From the NCBI GenBank assembly GCA_002077045.2, contig KZ111190.1:49990-113989 (forward strand): a stretch of DNA of 64,000 nucleotides, given 5' to 3'. The notes beneath the pieces are model-generated. The model was not told the DNA's origin, did not search any database, and saw only the letters and a program-made list of their open reading frames with translations. Shown here in pieces: positions 42,356 through 53,489 of this stretch (positions are counted from its first letter, which is position 1; each line of letters starts with the position of its first letter). The position numbers and the translations under genes were made by a program. This DNA is from Rachicladosporium sp. CCFEE 5018 (taxonomy: Eukaryota; Ascomycota; Dothideomycetes; Cladosporiales; Cladosporiaceae).

Positions 42356-45300
42356 ATGGCGCCTTCCCCCGCCGCTGGTAAGGGAGCCTCGGCTGCGCCC
42401 AAGACACCCACAAAGCTTGGTCGCAAGCCCGAGAGCACACCCAAGAAGCTCGGGCAGCCATCTTCGAGCACACCCAAAGCTCCGGCAACGCCAAAGGCTC
42501 CCAGCGCCAAGAAGCCAGACACCAGCTCTGTCTCCAAGAAAGCTGGTGAGGCCGCCCCCAAGGCCGAGTCTGCCAAGGAGACTGCCGAGGAGGCACCCAG
42601 CAAGGTCGAGATGAAGGATGACGACGAAGATGACGAAGAGCCCATGAGCAAGGTCTCCGAAGCCGGCAAGGACGGCGAGGAGCAGCTCGGCGAAGCCGCA
42701 CCAGAGCCCGTGGGTGACGACGAAGACGATGATGCCGTAGGCGGTGCCACCGAGAAGGCCGAAGAGGCCACTGATGAGGCTGAGGAAGCCGCTGATGACG
42801 ACGATGTGGCTGACGACGCTACCGAGAAGGCTGGCCAAATTGGCGAGTCCGCTGACGAGGGCGCCGAGGAGACGGCTGACGAGACTGCCGACGATGCCAC
42901 TGAGGAGGCGGACGAGGGTAAGCAAGATCAGAGCTCCGGCGGCGGTCTGTTGTCAAGTGCTAAAGGATTAGCAGGCAAGGCTTCCGGGCTCGCCGGGAAC
43001 GCTCCCAAGGACGCCTCCAAGGCTGCCGGTGACGCCAAGGAGAAGACCGAGGAGACCGCCGAAGACGCCGAGGATGCTGCCGAAGAGACTGCCGACGAGG
43101 GTCAGAAGGTAGCTGGCGAGACCACCGATGAGGCTGGCGAAGCCGCTGAGGGCGCCGAAGACGAGACCGAAGGCGCCACTGAGGATGCCGAGGATGCCAC
43201 TGATGGTGTCGACGGTGAGGAGGGTGAGGAGGCCGTCGAGGGCGCCAAAGCCAAGACCGAGGACGCCGCTGAGGGCGCTGAGGATGAGGCCGAGGAGGGC
43301 GCTGAAGATGCCGAGGAGGGTGCCGAGGGTGCCGTCAACGGCGTCAAGGAGGGCGCTGAAGACGGTGCCGAGACCGCCGAAGAGGGCGCCGAGGCAGCTG
43401 AAGGCGAGGCTGGTGAAGCCGCCGAGGGTGTTGAGGATGAGGCCGATGGCGAGCCGAAGGAGCTCCCTCTCGACCTCGTCAAGCTCAAGGGTCTTGAGGT
43501 CAAGGCTGATGGCACTGTCGAAGACGCCGAGGGCAACCAAGTCGCTAAGCTCGCTGAGGGTGACGCTGAAGACCTTGAGGGCTACCCTATCGGCGACAAC
43601 GGTGAGATTCTTGATGATGATGGAGATCTCGTTGGCCGTGTCGAGCTCCTTCCCGAAGAGATCAAGCGCCAGCTCCAAGAGAAGCGCGACGCTGGCGAAG
43701 AGCTTCCCGCTGAGGCTGACGAGTACCTCGGCGCCGAGGATGGCGAGGAAGGCGAGGATGGCGAGGAGGCCGAGGAGGAGGACACCGGTCTTCCACCCCT
43801 CAGCATTCTCGAGGGTCTCACCTGCCAAGTCGACGGCCTCATCTACGACTCCGAGGGCAACACCGTTGGTAAGGTTGTCGATGGCGACCCAGAGGAACTC
43901 CAGAACGCTACTCTCAATGACCAGGGCGAGTTCATTGATGAGGAGGGCAACGTTGTTGGCCACGCTGACATCCACGAGGAGGCTGCCGAGCTCGTCGAGC
44001 AGGGCATCTATGAGTCAGCTAAGGCTCCTGTCGGCGACGACGAGGAGGCCGAAGAAGGCGATGAGGAGGCTGCCGAAGATGGCGAGGAGGCTGCCGAGGG
44101 CGAAGCCGAGGGCATTGAGGATGAGCTCCCTGGCATCGAGGCTCTCGAGGGCAAGGAGCTCAACGAGTCTGGCGAGGTCGTGGACGAGAACGGCGAAGTT
44201 CTTGCCAAGATCGAGGACGAGGAGATCCTCCAGAAGATTGCTGATGGCGAGATCGACCCTGCTACTCTCACTATCAACGAAGAGGGTGAAGTCGTCGACG
44301 AGGAGGGCAATGTCCTCGGTGGCATGGAGCTCGAGGAGGGTGCTGCCGAGAAGCTCGGCAAAATCGCCCCCACCTACGACATCCGCATCTTGGAGGGCCG
44401 CAAGGTCAACAAGAAGGGCAAGGTCATCGACGACGATGGTGAGGAGATTGGTCAACTCACAGAGGGTGACCCAGCCAAGTGCACGGGCAAGAAGGTCAAC
44501 GACAAGGGTGAGGTCCTTGACAAGAACGGAGAAGTCATCGGCAAGGTCGGCATCACCGAGGGTGAGGCCGCAGAGACCGCCACCAAGGACCTACTCACTG
44601 AGCTTGGCGAGATCGAGCCAGAAGAGGAGGAGGCTGCCGAGGAAGAGCCAGCGCTGCCTGGCCTGGACACTCTTGAGGGCTTGAAGGTCAATAAGAAGGG
44701 TCAAGTCCTTAACGAGGACGGCGAGCCAATTGGCGAGCTGACCGAGGGTGACTTGACTGCCTGCGCTGGTCGCAAGATCAACGACAAGGGTGAGGTCTTG
44801 GACAAGGACGGCAACGTCATCGGCAAGGTCAACACCTTGCCTGCACCAGGTGAGGATGGTGAGGAGGGAACTCCCGAGGAGGAGCAGCAGGCACCTGGCC
44901 TCGATGTCCTCGACGGCCTCAAGCTCAACAAGAACGGCCAAGTCCTTGATGAGAATGGAGACCCGATCGGTGAGCTCACCGAGGGCGAGATCACTCAGTG
45001 CGCTGGCCGCAAGGTCAATAACAAGGGTGAGATCCTCGACGATGAAGGAAACGTCATCGGCAAGGTGCAGACCATCTCGCCGCCAGGTGAGGAGGAGGAA
45101 GAGGAGGGTGATCAGCTCCCGCCTCTGTCGGTGCTCGAGGGCCTGACCTGCAACAAGGCTGGCAAGATCATCGACTCGAACGGTGTGATTGTTGGTGAGC
45201 TTGTTGAGGGCGACGCGAAGAAGTTGGCCAAGTCTGGCATCACCTCCGACGCTGAGGGTCAGTTCTGGGACAACAAGGGTCATGTCATCGGCCGTGCGCA

Positions 45301-47698
45301 GACTGTCGCTGTCGAGGACGCTGAGGAGGAGTCACCATTTGCTGGTCTCGAAGGCTTGAAGGTCATCGAGGATGGCTGGGTCGCTGATGAGAACGGCAAC
45401 GTTGTCGGTCAAGTCACTGAGGGTGACCCCAAGAAGCTCGTTGGCCGCAGCGTCGATGAGGATGGCGATATCATCGACAAGAAGGGCTCTGTTGTCGGTC
45501 ACGCCGAACGCTACGAGCCCGAGGACGAGGCTGAGGCTGAGGCAGCTGATCTTTCCTTCCTGCAAGGTAAGGTCGTGAACAAGGCCGGTCTCATCATTGG
45601 CGACGATGGTGTACCTGTCGCACGCCTTTCCGAGGGCTCCGCGAAGGACCTCGCTGGCAAGAAGGTCGACGACCAAGGACAAATCTGGAACGACGCAGGA
45701 AAGGTCATTGGTCGTGTCGAGCTCATCCCAGAGGAGGAGCGCGAGCGACCAGAGGGCGAATTCGCCGGCCTCGAGGGCCTCCGTGTCATTGAAGATGGCA
45801 AGGTGGCTGACGAGCACGACAACGTTGTGGGTGAGGTCGTTGAGGGCAACCCCAAGCGTCTCATCGGCATGGCCGTGGATGAGGATGGTGACATCCTCGA
45901 CAAATACGGCAACACCAAGGGCCATGCCCAGCGTCTGCCAGAAGAGGAGGAGGCAGTTGTCGACAATAGCATCCTCGACGGCAAGACACTGAACAAGAAG
46001 GGCTACGTTGTCGATGACGAGGGCCGTGCTTTCGGTATTCTTGTTGAGGGCAACTCCAAGGAGCTTGCTGGCCGCAAGTGCGACGAGAACGGTTACGTCT
46101 ACGGCGACACCGGCAAGGTTGCTGGCCGCTGCGAGGTCCTTCCAGAGGACCAGCGCACGTTCAAGGAGGAGGGACCGTTCGAGGGTATCGAGGGCCTCCG
46201 CGTCGTCAAGGGCGGCAAGGTCGAGGACATCGATGGCAACGTCCGCGGTGAGATCGTCGAGGGCAATCCCAAGCGTCTTGTCGGGATGGCTGTCGACGAG
46301 GATGGTGACATTCTGGACAAGAACGGCAACGTTAAGGGACATGCTGAGCCGCTTGATGAGGAGGACCCAGAGGCACCAGATCTTTCGATGCTCGCTGGCA
46401 CCACCATCAACAAGGCTGGTTACGCTGTCGATGGCAACGGCCGCAAGGTCGGTCGCCTCGTCGAAGGCGATCCATCCACCATGATCGGCAAGAAGGTCGA
46501 TGGTGAAGGCCAGGTGTGGGACAACGCCGGCAACGTCGTCGGTCGCTGCGAGGTCATCCACGGCGAGGACACCAAGGAAGACGGACCCTTCGCTGGGTTC
46601 GAGAACCTTGAGATCAACAAGGATGGCACTGTCACCACACAAGCTGGAGACATCATCGGTCGCATCACTGAGGGTGATGTGAAGAAGCTCCTGGGTCACC
46701 GTCCTGATGCTGACGGAGATATCCTCGACACCAACGGCAACGTCATTGGTAAGGCCGAGCGATGGGAGCCTGAGGATGAGGAAGACAACCGCCCTATCAA
46801 CCCCATGAAGGGCATGCGTGTCAACAAGGAGGGTGAGGTCCGTGATGAGAACGGTGACCTTGTCGGCCGCCTCACAGACGGCAACCTCGGCCACTGCGTT
46901 GGCCAGGTCATCGACGAGAACGGCAACGTTGTCGACTACGATGGCAACAAGATCGGTGAGGTCACCCTTCTCGAGAACATCGCAGATGATTTTGAGGGTC
47001 CCACTGAAGAGGAGCTCGAGGAGGCCCGCAAGCGCGATGAGGAGCGCGAGGTTGCCGAGAAGATGAACGGCATCTGTGTGCAGACCCTCGAGCGCATGCA
47101 GCCCATTTGCAAGCAGATCCGCGAGCACATGGAGCGCGCCGACCGCACGCCCAAGGACGAGCTCGACGAGGACGAGCTTGTCAACCAGGTCAAGCCTCTC
47201 ATCGAGGAGGGTGGTCGCATTCTGCAAGAGTGCAACGGCTCGCTTCGTGGTCTCGATCCCGATGGACACATTGCCGCGCAGGCCAAGGGTCGCGCTGGCA
47301 CGAAGGAGGCCACGCCTGAGGAGTACCAGCTTGCTGAAAACCTCAAGGAGCTCACCACGACTGTCGTCACGACCATTGATGACGCCAAGAAGAAGCTCAA
47401 CGACATGCCGCAGGCGAAGAAGAAGCTCAACCCGCTTTGGGGCTTGCTCACTCAGCCATTGTTCCAGATCTTGGCTGCTGTTGGCTTGCTGTTGGCAGGT
47501 GTGCTCGGCTTGGTCGGCCAGCTGCTCAACGGTCTCGGTCTTGGTGGTCTTGTCAACGGCCTGCTCGGTGGTCTTGGTGTCAACAAGCTGCTCTCTGCGG
47601 TCGGTCTCAAGGATGACGATAAGAAGGGTAAGGGCAAGGGTAAGAGCGCGCTCTCCAGCTTGCCTGTTGTTGGTGGCATGCTCGGCGGTGGCAAGTAG
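42356..47698 (+). CDS. LEA-like giant protein with DUF3659 repeats (copy 2)
   Basis: A 1780-residue product with the same architecture as copy 1: acidic LEA-like segment, 15 DUF3659-type double units, charged helical domain and hydrophobic Gly/Leu tail. It is three residues shorter because of a 9-base deletion in the acidic run near 43750. Differences from copy 1 begin at 42824 (Gln to Glu). They are mostly silent third-position changes, with a few replacements clustered in the acidic segment, so both copies appear to be under purifying selection. Silent changes are unevenly spaced, being dense at about 45340-45830 and sparse just before and after. Confidence 0.9.
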   Translation: MAPSPAAGKGASAAPKTPTKLGRKPESTPKKLGQPSSSTPKAPATPKAPSAKKPDTSSVSKKAGEAAPKAESAKETAEEAPSKVEMKDDDEDDEEPMSKVSEAGKDGEEQLGEAAPEPVGDDEDDDAVGGATEKAEEATDEAEEAADDDDVADDATEKAGQIGESADEGAEETADETADDATEEADEGKQDQSSGGGLLSSAKGLAGKASGLAGNAPKDASKAAGDAKEKTEETAEDAEDAAEETADEGQKVAGETTDEAGEAAEGAEDETEGATEDAEDATDGVDGEEGEEAVEGAKAKTEDAAEGAEDEAEEGAEDAEEGAEGAVNGVKEGAEDGAETAEEGAEAAEGEAGEAAEGVEDEADGEPKELPLDLVKLKGLEVKADGTVEDAEGNQVAKLAEGDAEDLEGYPIGDNGEILDDDGDLVGRVELLPEEIKRQLQEKRDAGEELPAEADEYLGAEDGEEGEDGEEAEEEDTGLPPLSILEGLTCQVDGLIYDSEGNTVGKVVDGDPEELQNATLNDQGEFIDEEGNVVGHADIHEEAAELVEQGIYESAKAPVGDDEEAEEGDEEAAEDGEEAAEGEAEGIEDELPGIEALEGKELNESGEVVDENGEVLAKIEDEEILQKIADGEIDPATLTINEEGEVVDEEGNVLGGMELEEGAAEKLGKIAPTYDIRILEGRKVNKKGKVIDDDGEEIGQLTEGDPAKCTGKKVNDKGEVLDKNGEVIGKVGITEGEAAETATKDLLTELGEIEPEEEEAAEEEPALPGLDTLEGLKVNKKGQVLNEDGEPIGELTEGDLTACAGRKINDKGEVLDKDGNVIGKVNTLPAPGEDGEEGTPEEEQQAPGLDVLDGLKLNKNGQVLDENGDPIGELTEGEITQCAGRKVNNKGEILDDEGNVIGKVQTISPPGEEEEEEGDQLPPLSVLEGLTCNKAGKIIDSNGVIVGELVEGDAKKLAKSGITSDAEGQFWDNKGHVIGRAQTVAVEDAEEESPFAGLEGLKVIEDGWVADENGNVVGQVTEGDPKKLVGRSVDEDGDIIDKKGSVVGHAERYEPEDEAEAEAADLSFLQGKVVNKAGLIIGDDGVPVARLSEGSAKDLAGKKVDDQGQIWNDAGKVIGRVELIPEEERERPEGEFAGLEGLRVIEDGKVADEHDNVVGEVVEGNPKRLIGMAVDEDGDILDKYGNTKGHAQRLPEEEEAVVDNSILDGKTLNKKGYVVDDEGRAFGILVEGNSKELAGRKCDENGYVYGDTGKVAGRCEVLPEDQRTFKEEGPFEGIEGLRVVKGGKVEDIDGNVRGEIVEGNPKRLVGMAVDEDGDILDKNGNVKGHAEPLDEEDPEAPDLSMLAGTTINKAGYAVDGNGRKVGRLVEGDPSTMIGKKVDGEGQVWDNAGNVVGRCEVIHGEDTKEDGPFAGFENLEINKDGTVTTQAGDIIGRITEGDVKKLLGHRPDADGDILDTNGNVIGKAERWEPEDEEDNRPINPMKGMRVNKEGEVRDENGDLVGRLTDGNLGHCVGQVIDENGNVVDYDGNKIGEVTLLENIADDFEGPTEEELEEARKRDEEREVAEKMNGICVQTLERMQPICKQIREHMERADRTPKDELDEDELVNQVKPLIEEGGRILQECNGSLRGLDPDGHIAAQAKGRAGTKEATPEEYQLAENLKELTTTVVTTIDDAKKKLNDMPQAKKKLNPLWGLLTQPLFQILAAVGLLLAGVLGLVGQLLNGLGLGGLVNGLLGGLGVNKLLSAVGLKDDDKKGKGKGKSALSSLPVVGGMLGGGK

Positions 47699-48417
47699 GC
47701 CTAAGATGCATCGAATGTGGTCGACAGGACGGGATGATCTGATGACGGGTGTACAGTATCCTTGACTTGACGGAGCTCTCAGATGTTGGAAAAGCGGGAT
47801 GGCGTTAGCGGTCTGAGCGATTTATTCCATAGTAATGCTTTGCATGTATATTAGTGGTAGTAGTTTGCACTTCAAGCACATTCAACTCAATCATTGTGCC
47901 AATACTACCTCTCTAGCTGGTGATGACTTCACTGTCATTGCCCTTCTCGTCATTATTCTCCGTCTACAGCCTCACAGTCCTCGGCGTATGTGTTCGAGCC
48001 CGCGAACATAACGTTCGCGTCAACGACCATGCAGTGGAAGACAAGGACCTTGAAAAGAAGGAGAAAATGAAGTCGAGAGCGACTTGTCACCACAAAGTGC
48101 AGGCAGGTACGAATTCTACATCTTCGTGACGGCAGGCGCATCCAATGTGACCCGACCGAATCACCATTTGAGCCTCTCGCTCAGTGACTTCACCTACATC
48201 ACGCCAACTTACGAAGCGTCCGACGCGTGGTTTATGACACTGAATGACCCAAGATTCATACGGCTTCCATGTCTTGTTCGAGTAGATGTATGGTCATGCT
48301 ACTATGTTGATGCTGTTCTACCCAACGACTGTAATCAGTATGCCCTAGCGCCACAAATAATGCTACCACCCTCCAACGCCTCGCTGTCATCCTACTCATG
48401 CAAACCCACCATCCAAA
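47699..48417. other. Convergent intergenic region, copy 2
   Basis: Counterpart of 6018-6736 and of the same length. No gene was recognised. Confidence 0.6.
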
Positions 48418-51400
48418 TCACTCAAAAGACATACTAACCTCCTTCTCCTTCCCAAACTCCTCCTCATCCGCCCAAGGATTATGCCCTAGAGGCTTCACCG
48501 CAGGCGCAGGTGTCGAACTTGCATCTGTCGTTGGGGGCGGCGCAGTGTGCAGTATCGAAGGTACAGGCGTTGTTGCTCTCGAGCTAAGGGGCAGACGATC
48601 TGGCGTCGCAGAGCGGGAGGGCGGGAGATCTAGCGAAGGCTTCAGACTCGGACTGCTCGTGTGGTCGTTGTGAGTGTGGCCATTGACTGCCTGTGACGCA
48701 GCTGGATCAGGCGGCGCAGGTGATATGCCGCGCTGCGGTGATCCGTTCGCTGAGTGCGAAGGCCCAGCTTCAGCACCAAAACTCTGCACCTGCCTCAACG
48801 GCACGAATGTGCTATTCTCCTCGCCACTCCGCCTCGGCGTCTCAATCCGCATGGGTGGCAGCGTACTCTCGATCTCCCTGACCTGTAAATGCGCTTTGAT
48901 TTCCTCCAAGTCCTCCGGGTTCTTCGTAGCCAGCGCAAGGACCTCTCGGTGTATTGCATCGACATCGAACATTAGATCTGCATTGTTGGCAGCCACAGTC
49001 TCCGGATCCGCACCCTCGGCTTCAACCTTCGCAGCCGCCGCAGCAGCAGCGGAGGTCTCGTCATAGGTCTCCCAATTCTTCTTGGCTGGCGCCTTCTTCC
49101 GTGAGAAGCGGGCGAGGAAGCCTTTCTTCTTGGGCTCTTCTTCCATGGCACGACGCGCCTCCTCGATCTCGTTGATCAGCTCTCGCTGGCGCTTCTCGTG
49201 GTTCTCTGGGTCCGGATCCTCGATCTCAGTGAACTCCAGACTCTCGACCTCCCAGCCCACAGTCTGCAGTAGTAGGGGCATCTTCGCTCGGTAAGCCATG
49301 TGCCCAGGCACTTTGTCCGTGACATTGACATTCTCGATCCCAGCGATCTCAACTGGACTCAGACCAGCTACCTTTGCGATACCGCCGCCAGTCGCACGGA
49401 ACAAGTAGCCCAGAATCCAATCGTTGACAGCGTAGCCGTTCACAAAGCGTCCGGAGACGACAGAGCGAGCACGAAGCCACTCATCTTTCTTGAATACCAC
49501 CGGCGAGCCGAAAATGTAGACATTCTGTATCAGCCCCAGCGCGCCGCGAGACGCAAGTTCACGCAGGGCGGAGAAGATCACTCGGGCGCCTAACGAAAAG
49601 CCCACGAGTGTAATGGGTCGGACGCCGAGGTTGCGATCGATCAGAGAGTCTGCTAAGATTAGTCCTGCTGCGTCTGCGCGCGCGCAGGAGACTGTCCAGG
49701 GATTGTCTACGAGGTATGCGAGCTTTGTCAACAGAATAGGTGTTGATATGCCAGCCATGAGTGTAGCAAGAAACGTCGCGCCGAGGACTTGCTGGATCGT
49801 CTGGGTCAGAGCTTCGGTGCCGAGAATCTGTATCGTAGCACCAGTCGACTGCAGCATCTCAGGCTCCCAGTGCACGGAGTACATATCGCCCATGATTGGA
49901 TCAACAGTCGAGAACGGCAGTCGCACATCGTCGACTTTGCCCGTCATCCAGCCTGCTACTGTGACAATGAGATTGACGCGCTTATTGTTGTGCAATGGTC
50001 GGTACTCGAAAGTCTTCACTGCGCCTGTGCGACGGTGAGAGGCTTTGATACCGATGTTCGCGCCTGTCAAGGCACCTGTCGTGCCGATCAAGGCTGCTGC
50101 GCCTGTCCCAGCGAAGAAGGAAGAGGTGCCCGCTACACCGATCGATGTGAAGCCAGCTGCGAGACCGGCCCCAATCACTGGTGCTAGCAAGCCAGCGCTC
50201 AGACCAATAACGAGACCACCACCGACAGTGCAGAGCCCCATGACCATCAGACGTCGATTGCGCCTGGCTTTCTCACGAGCCTGCATGTGCTCCTCTTCGT
50301 TCCAATTCTCTTTATCGGCTTGTTCCTGCATTTCAAGAGCATCTGTCACACGCTTCTCGAAGCGACAGAGTTCTTGCCAGTCGACTGCCAGTGCTGTTCC
50401 CACTCTCTCCAGTAGCACTCTCGATCGAGAGTCATAGGTGCTATCGGCGATGAGGAGAAGGAACAGGTCGCACAGTACGGTCCATCGTAGGTCCAAGTCA
50501 ATGTTCTTCGCGTCATCGCCGAACGTGTCTGGATCCTCGATGTGAAGGTCATCAGCATTGCGATCCTCATACGCAGGTGGGGGCGCCTCTGACATGGGCG
50601 TACCAGGCACAGAAGGCGTGCCAGGTGTGGACTGATTCGTCGCAGACTTCCGTCGATCCGCAGAAGGGCGTGGTGAGCTGACTGAAAGCCTCGCCGAGGA
50701 TGACATCGCCTCCTCTAATTCTTCTTCTCCTTCCTCATCCACAGGTGCAGCACCCGGATTCTTCACTCTCGCGTTCTGCATCAGCTGTGGCGTCAGATCA
50801 GCAGCCTGCAGTCCATGCTCCGCCAGCTGCTCGATCATGACCTGCTCCTGTGTTGAGATTTCCATGTGACTATACAGCCGCACCATCATCTTCTGCGCCC
50901 ACATCTTGGTCGCCTCCATTGCCATGTCGATGAGCTTCTTTGATCCTTTCGTACGCTCGTACTTCTCCAGCTCTTGCATCATCGCTGACATTGACAGTCT
51001 GACCACACCGACGTAGGCTATGCGCTGGCCTTCAGTGAGCAGCTCTTTCGTGGTCTGCATCTGCGAGATGAGGTCGCGTGCCTCGTCTTCTTCGTCCAGC
51101 GCATTACGTGTGTAGCCCTCTTTGAAGAGGTATGCAGTGTTGTCGTCAAAGCTTGTCTGAGATTGTGCGTCCTCGTCTACACCCACTCGCGTATAGCCCT
51201 TCGCAGCACCGCCCAGCGTGCCGTATGCCATGGTCTCGTCATCCACCTCATCGTAAGCCTTGGCAGTCACCTTTCCCCAGTCATCGTACTGTCGGAATGT
51301 AGCGAGTGCTGGCATAGGCTGCCATTGTCCCTGGTCATCCTCTTCCTCTTCTTCCTCCTCTCGAGGCGCGAGTGCCTGATGTGACCATTCCGAGACGGCG

Positions 51401-51897
51401 TGGTTCGAGGGCTTTGCCGTATGTCCAGGAAGGAAGTCGCCGCTCTTGCGCGTGGTTCGAGGACTCTTAGGACTTGCCGGACTGACTGGCGTGGCTTCGT
51501 CTGGCGGCTTCAGAGGCTCCTCTGGTGGACTTACAGTGTCGAGACTCGGTGTTGCAGGCCTTGTGGGTGCCTTGCTCTCTGTCACCTCGGCAGGCTCCGA
51601 GACCGCATCGACGAACTTGTCGTCCTCCGCCTCGTCATCCTTCACATCTGCTTCGTCTGGCGGCTCGTCCGCATCTTCGTACTGTCTCCTTCGTGGCGGT
51701 CGCACTGGGAGTCCGAACTCATCTGCCACTGGCGTATTGTCTTGCCCGGCACCAGCGTCGACTCGCATTGCGACCTCTGCCTCTACAACGTTCGTTGTTA
51801 CCTCCCGCTCCTCGACCTCGACCTTTGGTACTGAGGCTGAGCCATTCTCAGGCATACTGAATTTCCGCCAAAACGTCGCCAATGAGCGTGGTATCAC
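48418..51897 (-). CDS. DUF726 family putative alpha/beta-hydrolase, copy 2
   Basis: A 1159-residue counterpart of 6737-10225. The membrane segment, the G-F-S-L-G nucleophile motif and the whole hydrolase domain are nearly unchanged. Differences gather in the disordered N-terminal 100 residues, the Glu run (interrupted and shorter here) and the Pro/Ser-rich C-terminal region. This is the pattern expected of two functional copies. The same divergent arrangement with UTP23 is kept. Confidence 0.9.
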   Translation of the reverse strand: MIPRSLATFWRKFSMPENGSASVPKVEVEEREVTTNVVEAEVAMRVDAGAGQDNTPVADEFGLPVRPPRRRQYEDADEPPDEADVKDDEAEDDKFVDAVSEPAEVTESKAPTRPATPSLDTVSPPEEPLKPPDEATPVSPASPKSPRTTRKSGDFLPGHTAKPSNHAVSEWSHQALAPREEEEEEEDDQGQWQPMPALATFRQYDDWGKVTAKAYDEVDDETMAYGTLGGAAKGYTRVGVDEDAQSQTSFDDNTAYLFKEGYTRNALDEEDEARDLISQMQTTKELLTEGQRIAYVGVVRLSMSAMMQELEKYERTKGSKKLIDMAMEATKMWAQKMMVRLYSHMEISTQEQVMIEQLAEHGLQAADLTPQLMQNARVKNPGAAPVDEEGEEELEEAMSSSARLSVSSPRPSADRRKSATNQSTPGTPSVPGTPMSEAPPPAYEDRNADDLHIEDPDTFGDDAKNIDLDLRWTVLCDLFLLLIADSTYDSRSRVLLERVGTALAVDWQELCRFEKRVTDALEMQEQADKENWNEEEHMQAREKARRNRRLMVMGLCTVGGGLVIGLSAGLLAPVIGAGLAAGFTSIGVAGTSSFFAGTGAAALIGTTGALTGANIGIKASHRRTGAVKTFEYRPLHNNKRVNLIVTVAGWMTGKVDDVRLPFSTVDPIMGDMYSVHWEPEMLQSTGATIQILGTEALTQTIQQVLGATFLATLMAGISTPILLTKLAYLVDNPWTVSCARADAAGLILADSLIDRNLGVRPITLVGFSLGARVIFSALRELASRGALGLIQNVYIFGSPVVFKKDEWLRARSVVSGRFVNGYAVNDWILGYLFRATGGGIAKVAGLSPVEIAGIENVNVTDKVPGHMAYRAKMPLLLQTVGWEVESLEFTEIEDPDPENHEKRQRELINEIEEARRAMEEEPKKKGFLARFSRKKAPAKKNWETYDETSAAAAAAAKVEAEGADPETVAANNADLMFDVDAIHREVLALATKNPEDLEEIKAHLQVREIESTLPPMRIETPRRSGEENSTFVPLRQVQSFGAEAGPSHSANGSPQRGISPAPPDPAASQAVNGHTHNDHTSSPSLKPSLDLPPSRSATPDRLPLSSRATTPVPSILHTAPPPTTDASSTPAPAVKPLGHNPWADEEEFGKEKEVSMSFE

Positions 51898-52257
51898 ATG
51901 GTATACTGTGCAAGTATGCAGCAGATTAGTCTACTCCCTGAGAGTACTTGGTGTTCAGATACAATTAGGACAGTATAGTGTAGTGATTCTTAATACGACC
52001 ATCTACTCGACATACCACTTTCACGACCCACAACAGCCGCTCGGTCGAAGCTGCTTACAATGTGGGGCGAGATGATACGACAAGGGCCACCCCAGTCTCG
52101 GCGTCGGAATGCTCGGCCCGCACCTACTTTGCACGAGTCAATCCTTATCAGATCCCGAACCTTGAAAAGTCGCAAAGTCCATTCCCGTTACAATACGTCC
52201 GCTGCCAAAGGCACTCGCCCTCTACACCAACACATACCTCTCCCCACCACCGCAACA
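51898..52257. promoter_or_regulatory. Divergent promoter region, DUF726 / UTP23, copy 2
   Basis: Counterpart of 10226-10585, the same length, with scattered differences. The in-frame leader upstream of UTP23 stays open here too (ATG at 52060). Confidence 0.5.
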
Positions 52258-53208
52258 ATGAAACTCCACCGCGCCAAGACCTCCCGCAAACTAATGTCCG
52301 CCTACACCACCTCCTTCGCCTTCCGCCCACCCTACCAAGTCCTCCTCACCAGCAGCTTCATCCTCGCCGCCGCAACCTGCCGAATGAACCTCGGGCACCT
52401 CCTCCAGAACACGCTACAATCCGAGATAAAGCCAATGATAACACAGTGCTGTATCCGGTATCTCTACGATATCGAGGTCGCAGACGGCGACACCGAGGGC
52501 AAAGCGCAGAAGGAGGGCGTGATAGCCGTTGCCAAAGAAGCTGAACGACGGCGATGCGGCCACCATGAGCTAGACTCACCACTTGCGGAAATGGAATGTA
52601 TACTCTCCATTCTCGATCCTAAGAACAGCGGGACGAACAGACATAAATACATCGTCTGCACGCAAGACCGCGCCTTCCGTTCCCGTTTGCGAGCCATACC
52701 CGGCGTGCCGCTCGTATACATCAACCGCAGTGTCATGATATTGGAGCCCATGGCGGAGGCGAGCGAGACGTTTCGGGAGCAAGAAGAGAGGGGAAAGATG
52801 AGGGCTGGGCTTCTTGGGGGACGGGGGATGAAGAGGCAGAGGGAGGAGGAGGGGGATGGGGAGGGGAAAGAGGAGGAGGGGAGGGCTGAGGAGAGGGTTG
52901 TGAAGAGGAAGAAGGGACCGAAAGCGCCGAATCCTTTGAGTGTTAAGAAGAGTACTAAGGTGGTGGAGAAGAGCGGGAGGGGGGAGAAGGAGGGTGATGG
53001 TGAAGACGGGGTTGCGATCAGGAAGTCAGCGAAGAAGGAAGCGAGGAATGGGCATAGTGTAGATGGAGGAGATGCAGCTCAGGATGGTGTAGAGAATGTG
53101 CAGGATGGCGAGCGGGTGAAGCGGAAGCGGAAACGCAAGCCCAAGGGCAATGACATGGCCGACGCGCCAATCGTGAGTACTCCTGCGGTGGTGGAGACTT
53201 CAGCGTAG
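52258..53208 (+). CDS. UTP23: rRNA-processing protein UTP23, copy 2
   Basis: A 316-residue counterpart of 10586-11545. The PIN-like/zinc-motif part is almost identical, with single replacements such as His to Tyr in 'CCIRYLYDIE'. The basic disordered tail carries most replacements and small indels. The start is chosen as in copy 1. Confidence 0.92.
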   Translation: MKLHRAKTSRKLMSAYTTSFAFRPPYQVLLTSSFILAAATCRMNLGHLLQNTLQSEIKPMITQCCIRYLYDIEVADGDTEGKAQKEGVIAVAKEAERRRCGHHELDSPLAEMECILSILDPKNSGTNRHKYIVCTQDRAFRSRLRAIPGVPLVYINRSVMILEPMAEASETFREQEERGKMRAGLLGGRGMKRQREEEGDGEGKEEEGRAEERVVKRKKGPKAPNPLSVKKSTKVVEKSGRGEKEGDGEDGVAIRKSAKKEARNGHSVDGGDAAQDGVENVQDGERVKRKRKRKPKGNDMADAPIVSTPAVVETSA

Positions 53209-53489
53209 AAACGAAAACGAGTGGGGCTGGAGGAGACGCTGTACAGGATTACTCTGCATAACACACTACTATACCCATCCTCATCGCAATGCGAGCACAT
53301 AGCACAGCCTCCCGATATCTCTTCATTACTTACTTTCGCTCGCTTTCAATACTCTCACCACAAGCTTCAGATGGCCGCCTTGTCACCTTCCACACCACAA
53401 CCCCCGCCCAAACCTCGGTGCTCAACCTCAGCACCCCTCAGCATCATCCTCAACATAGCATCCCCTCCTCTCTCACTCCCCCTCGCGCG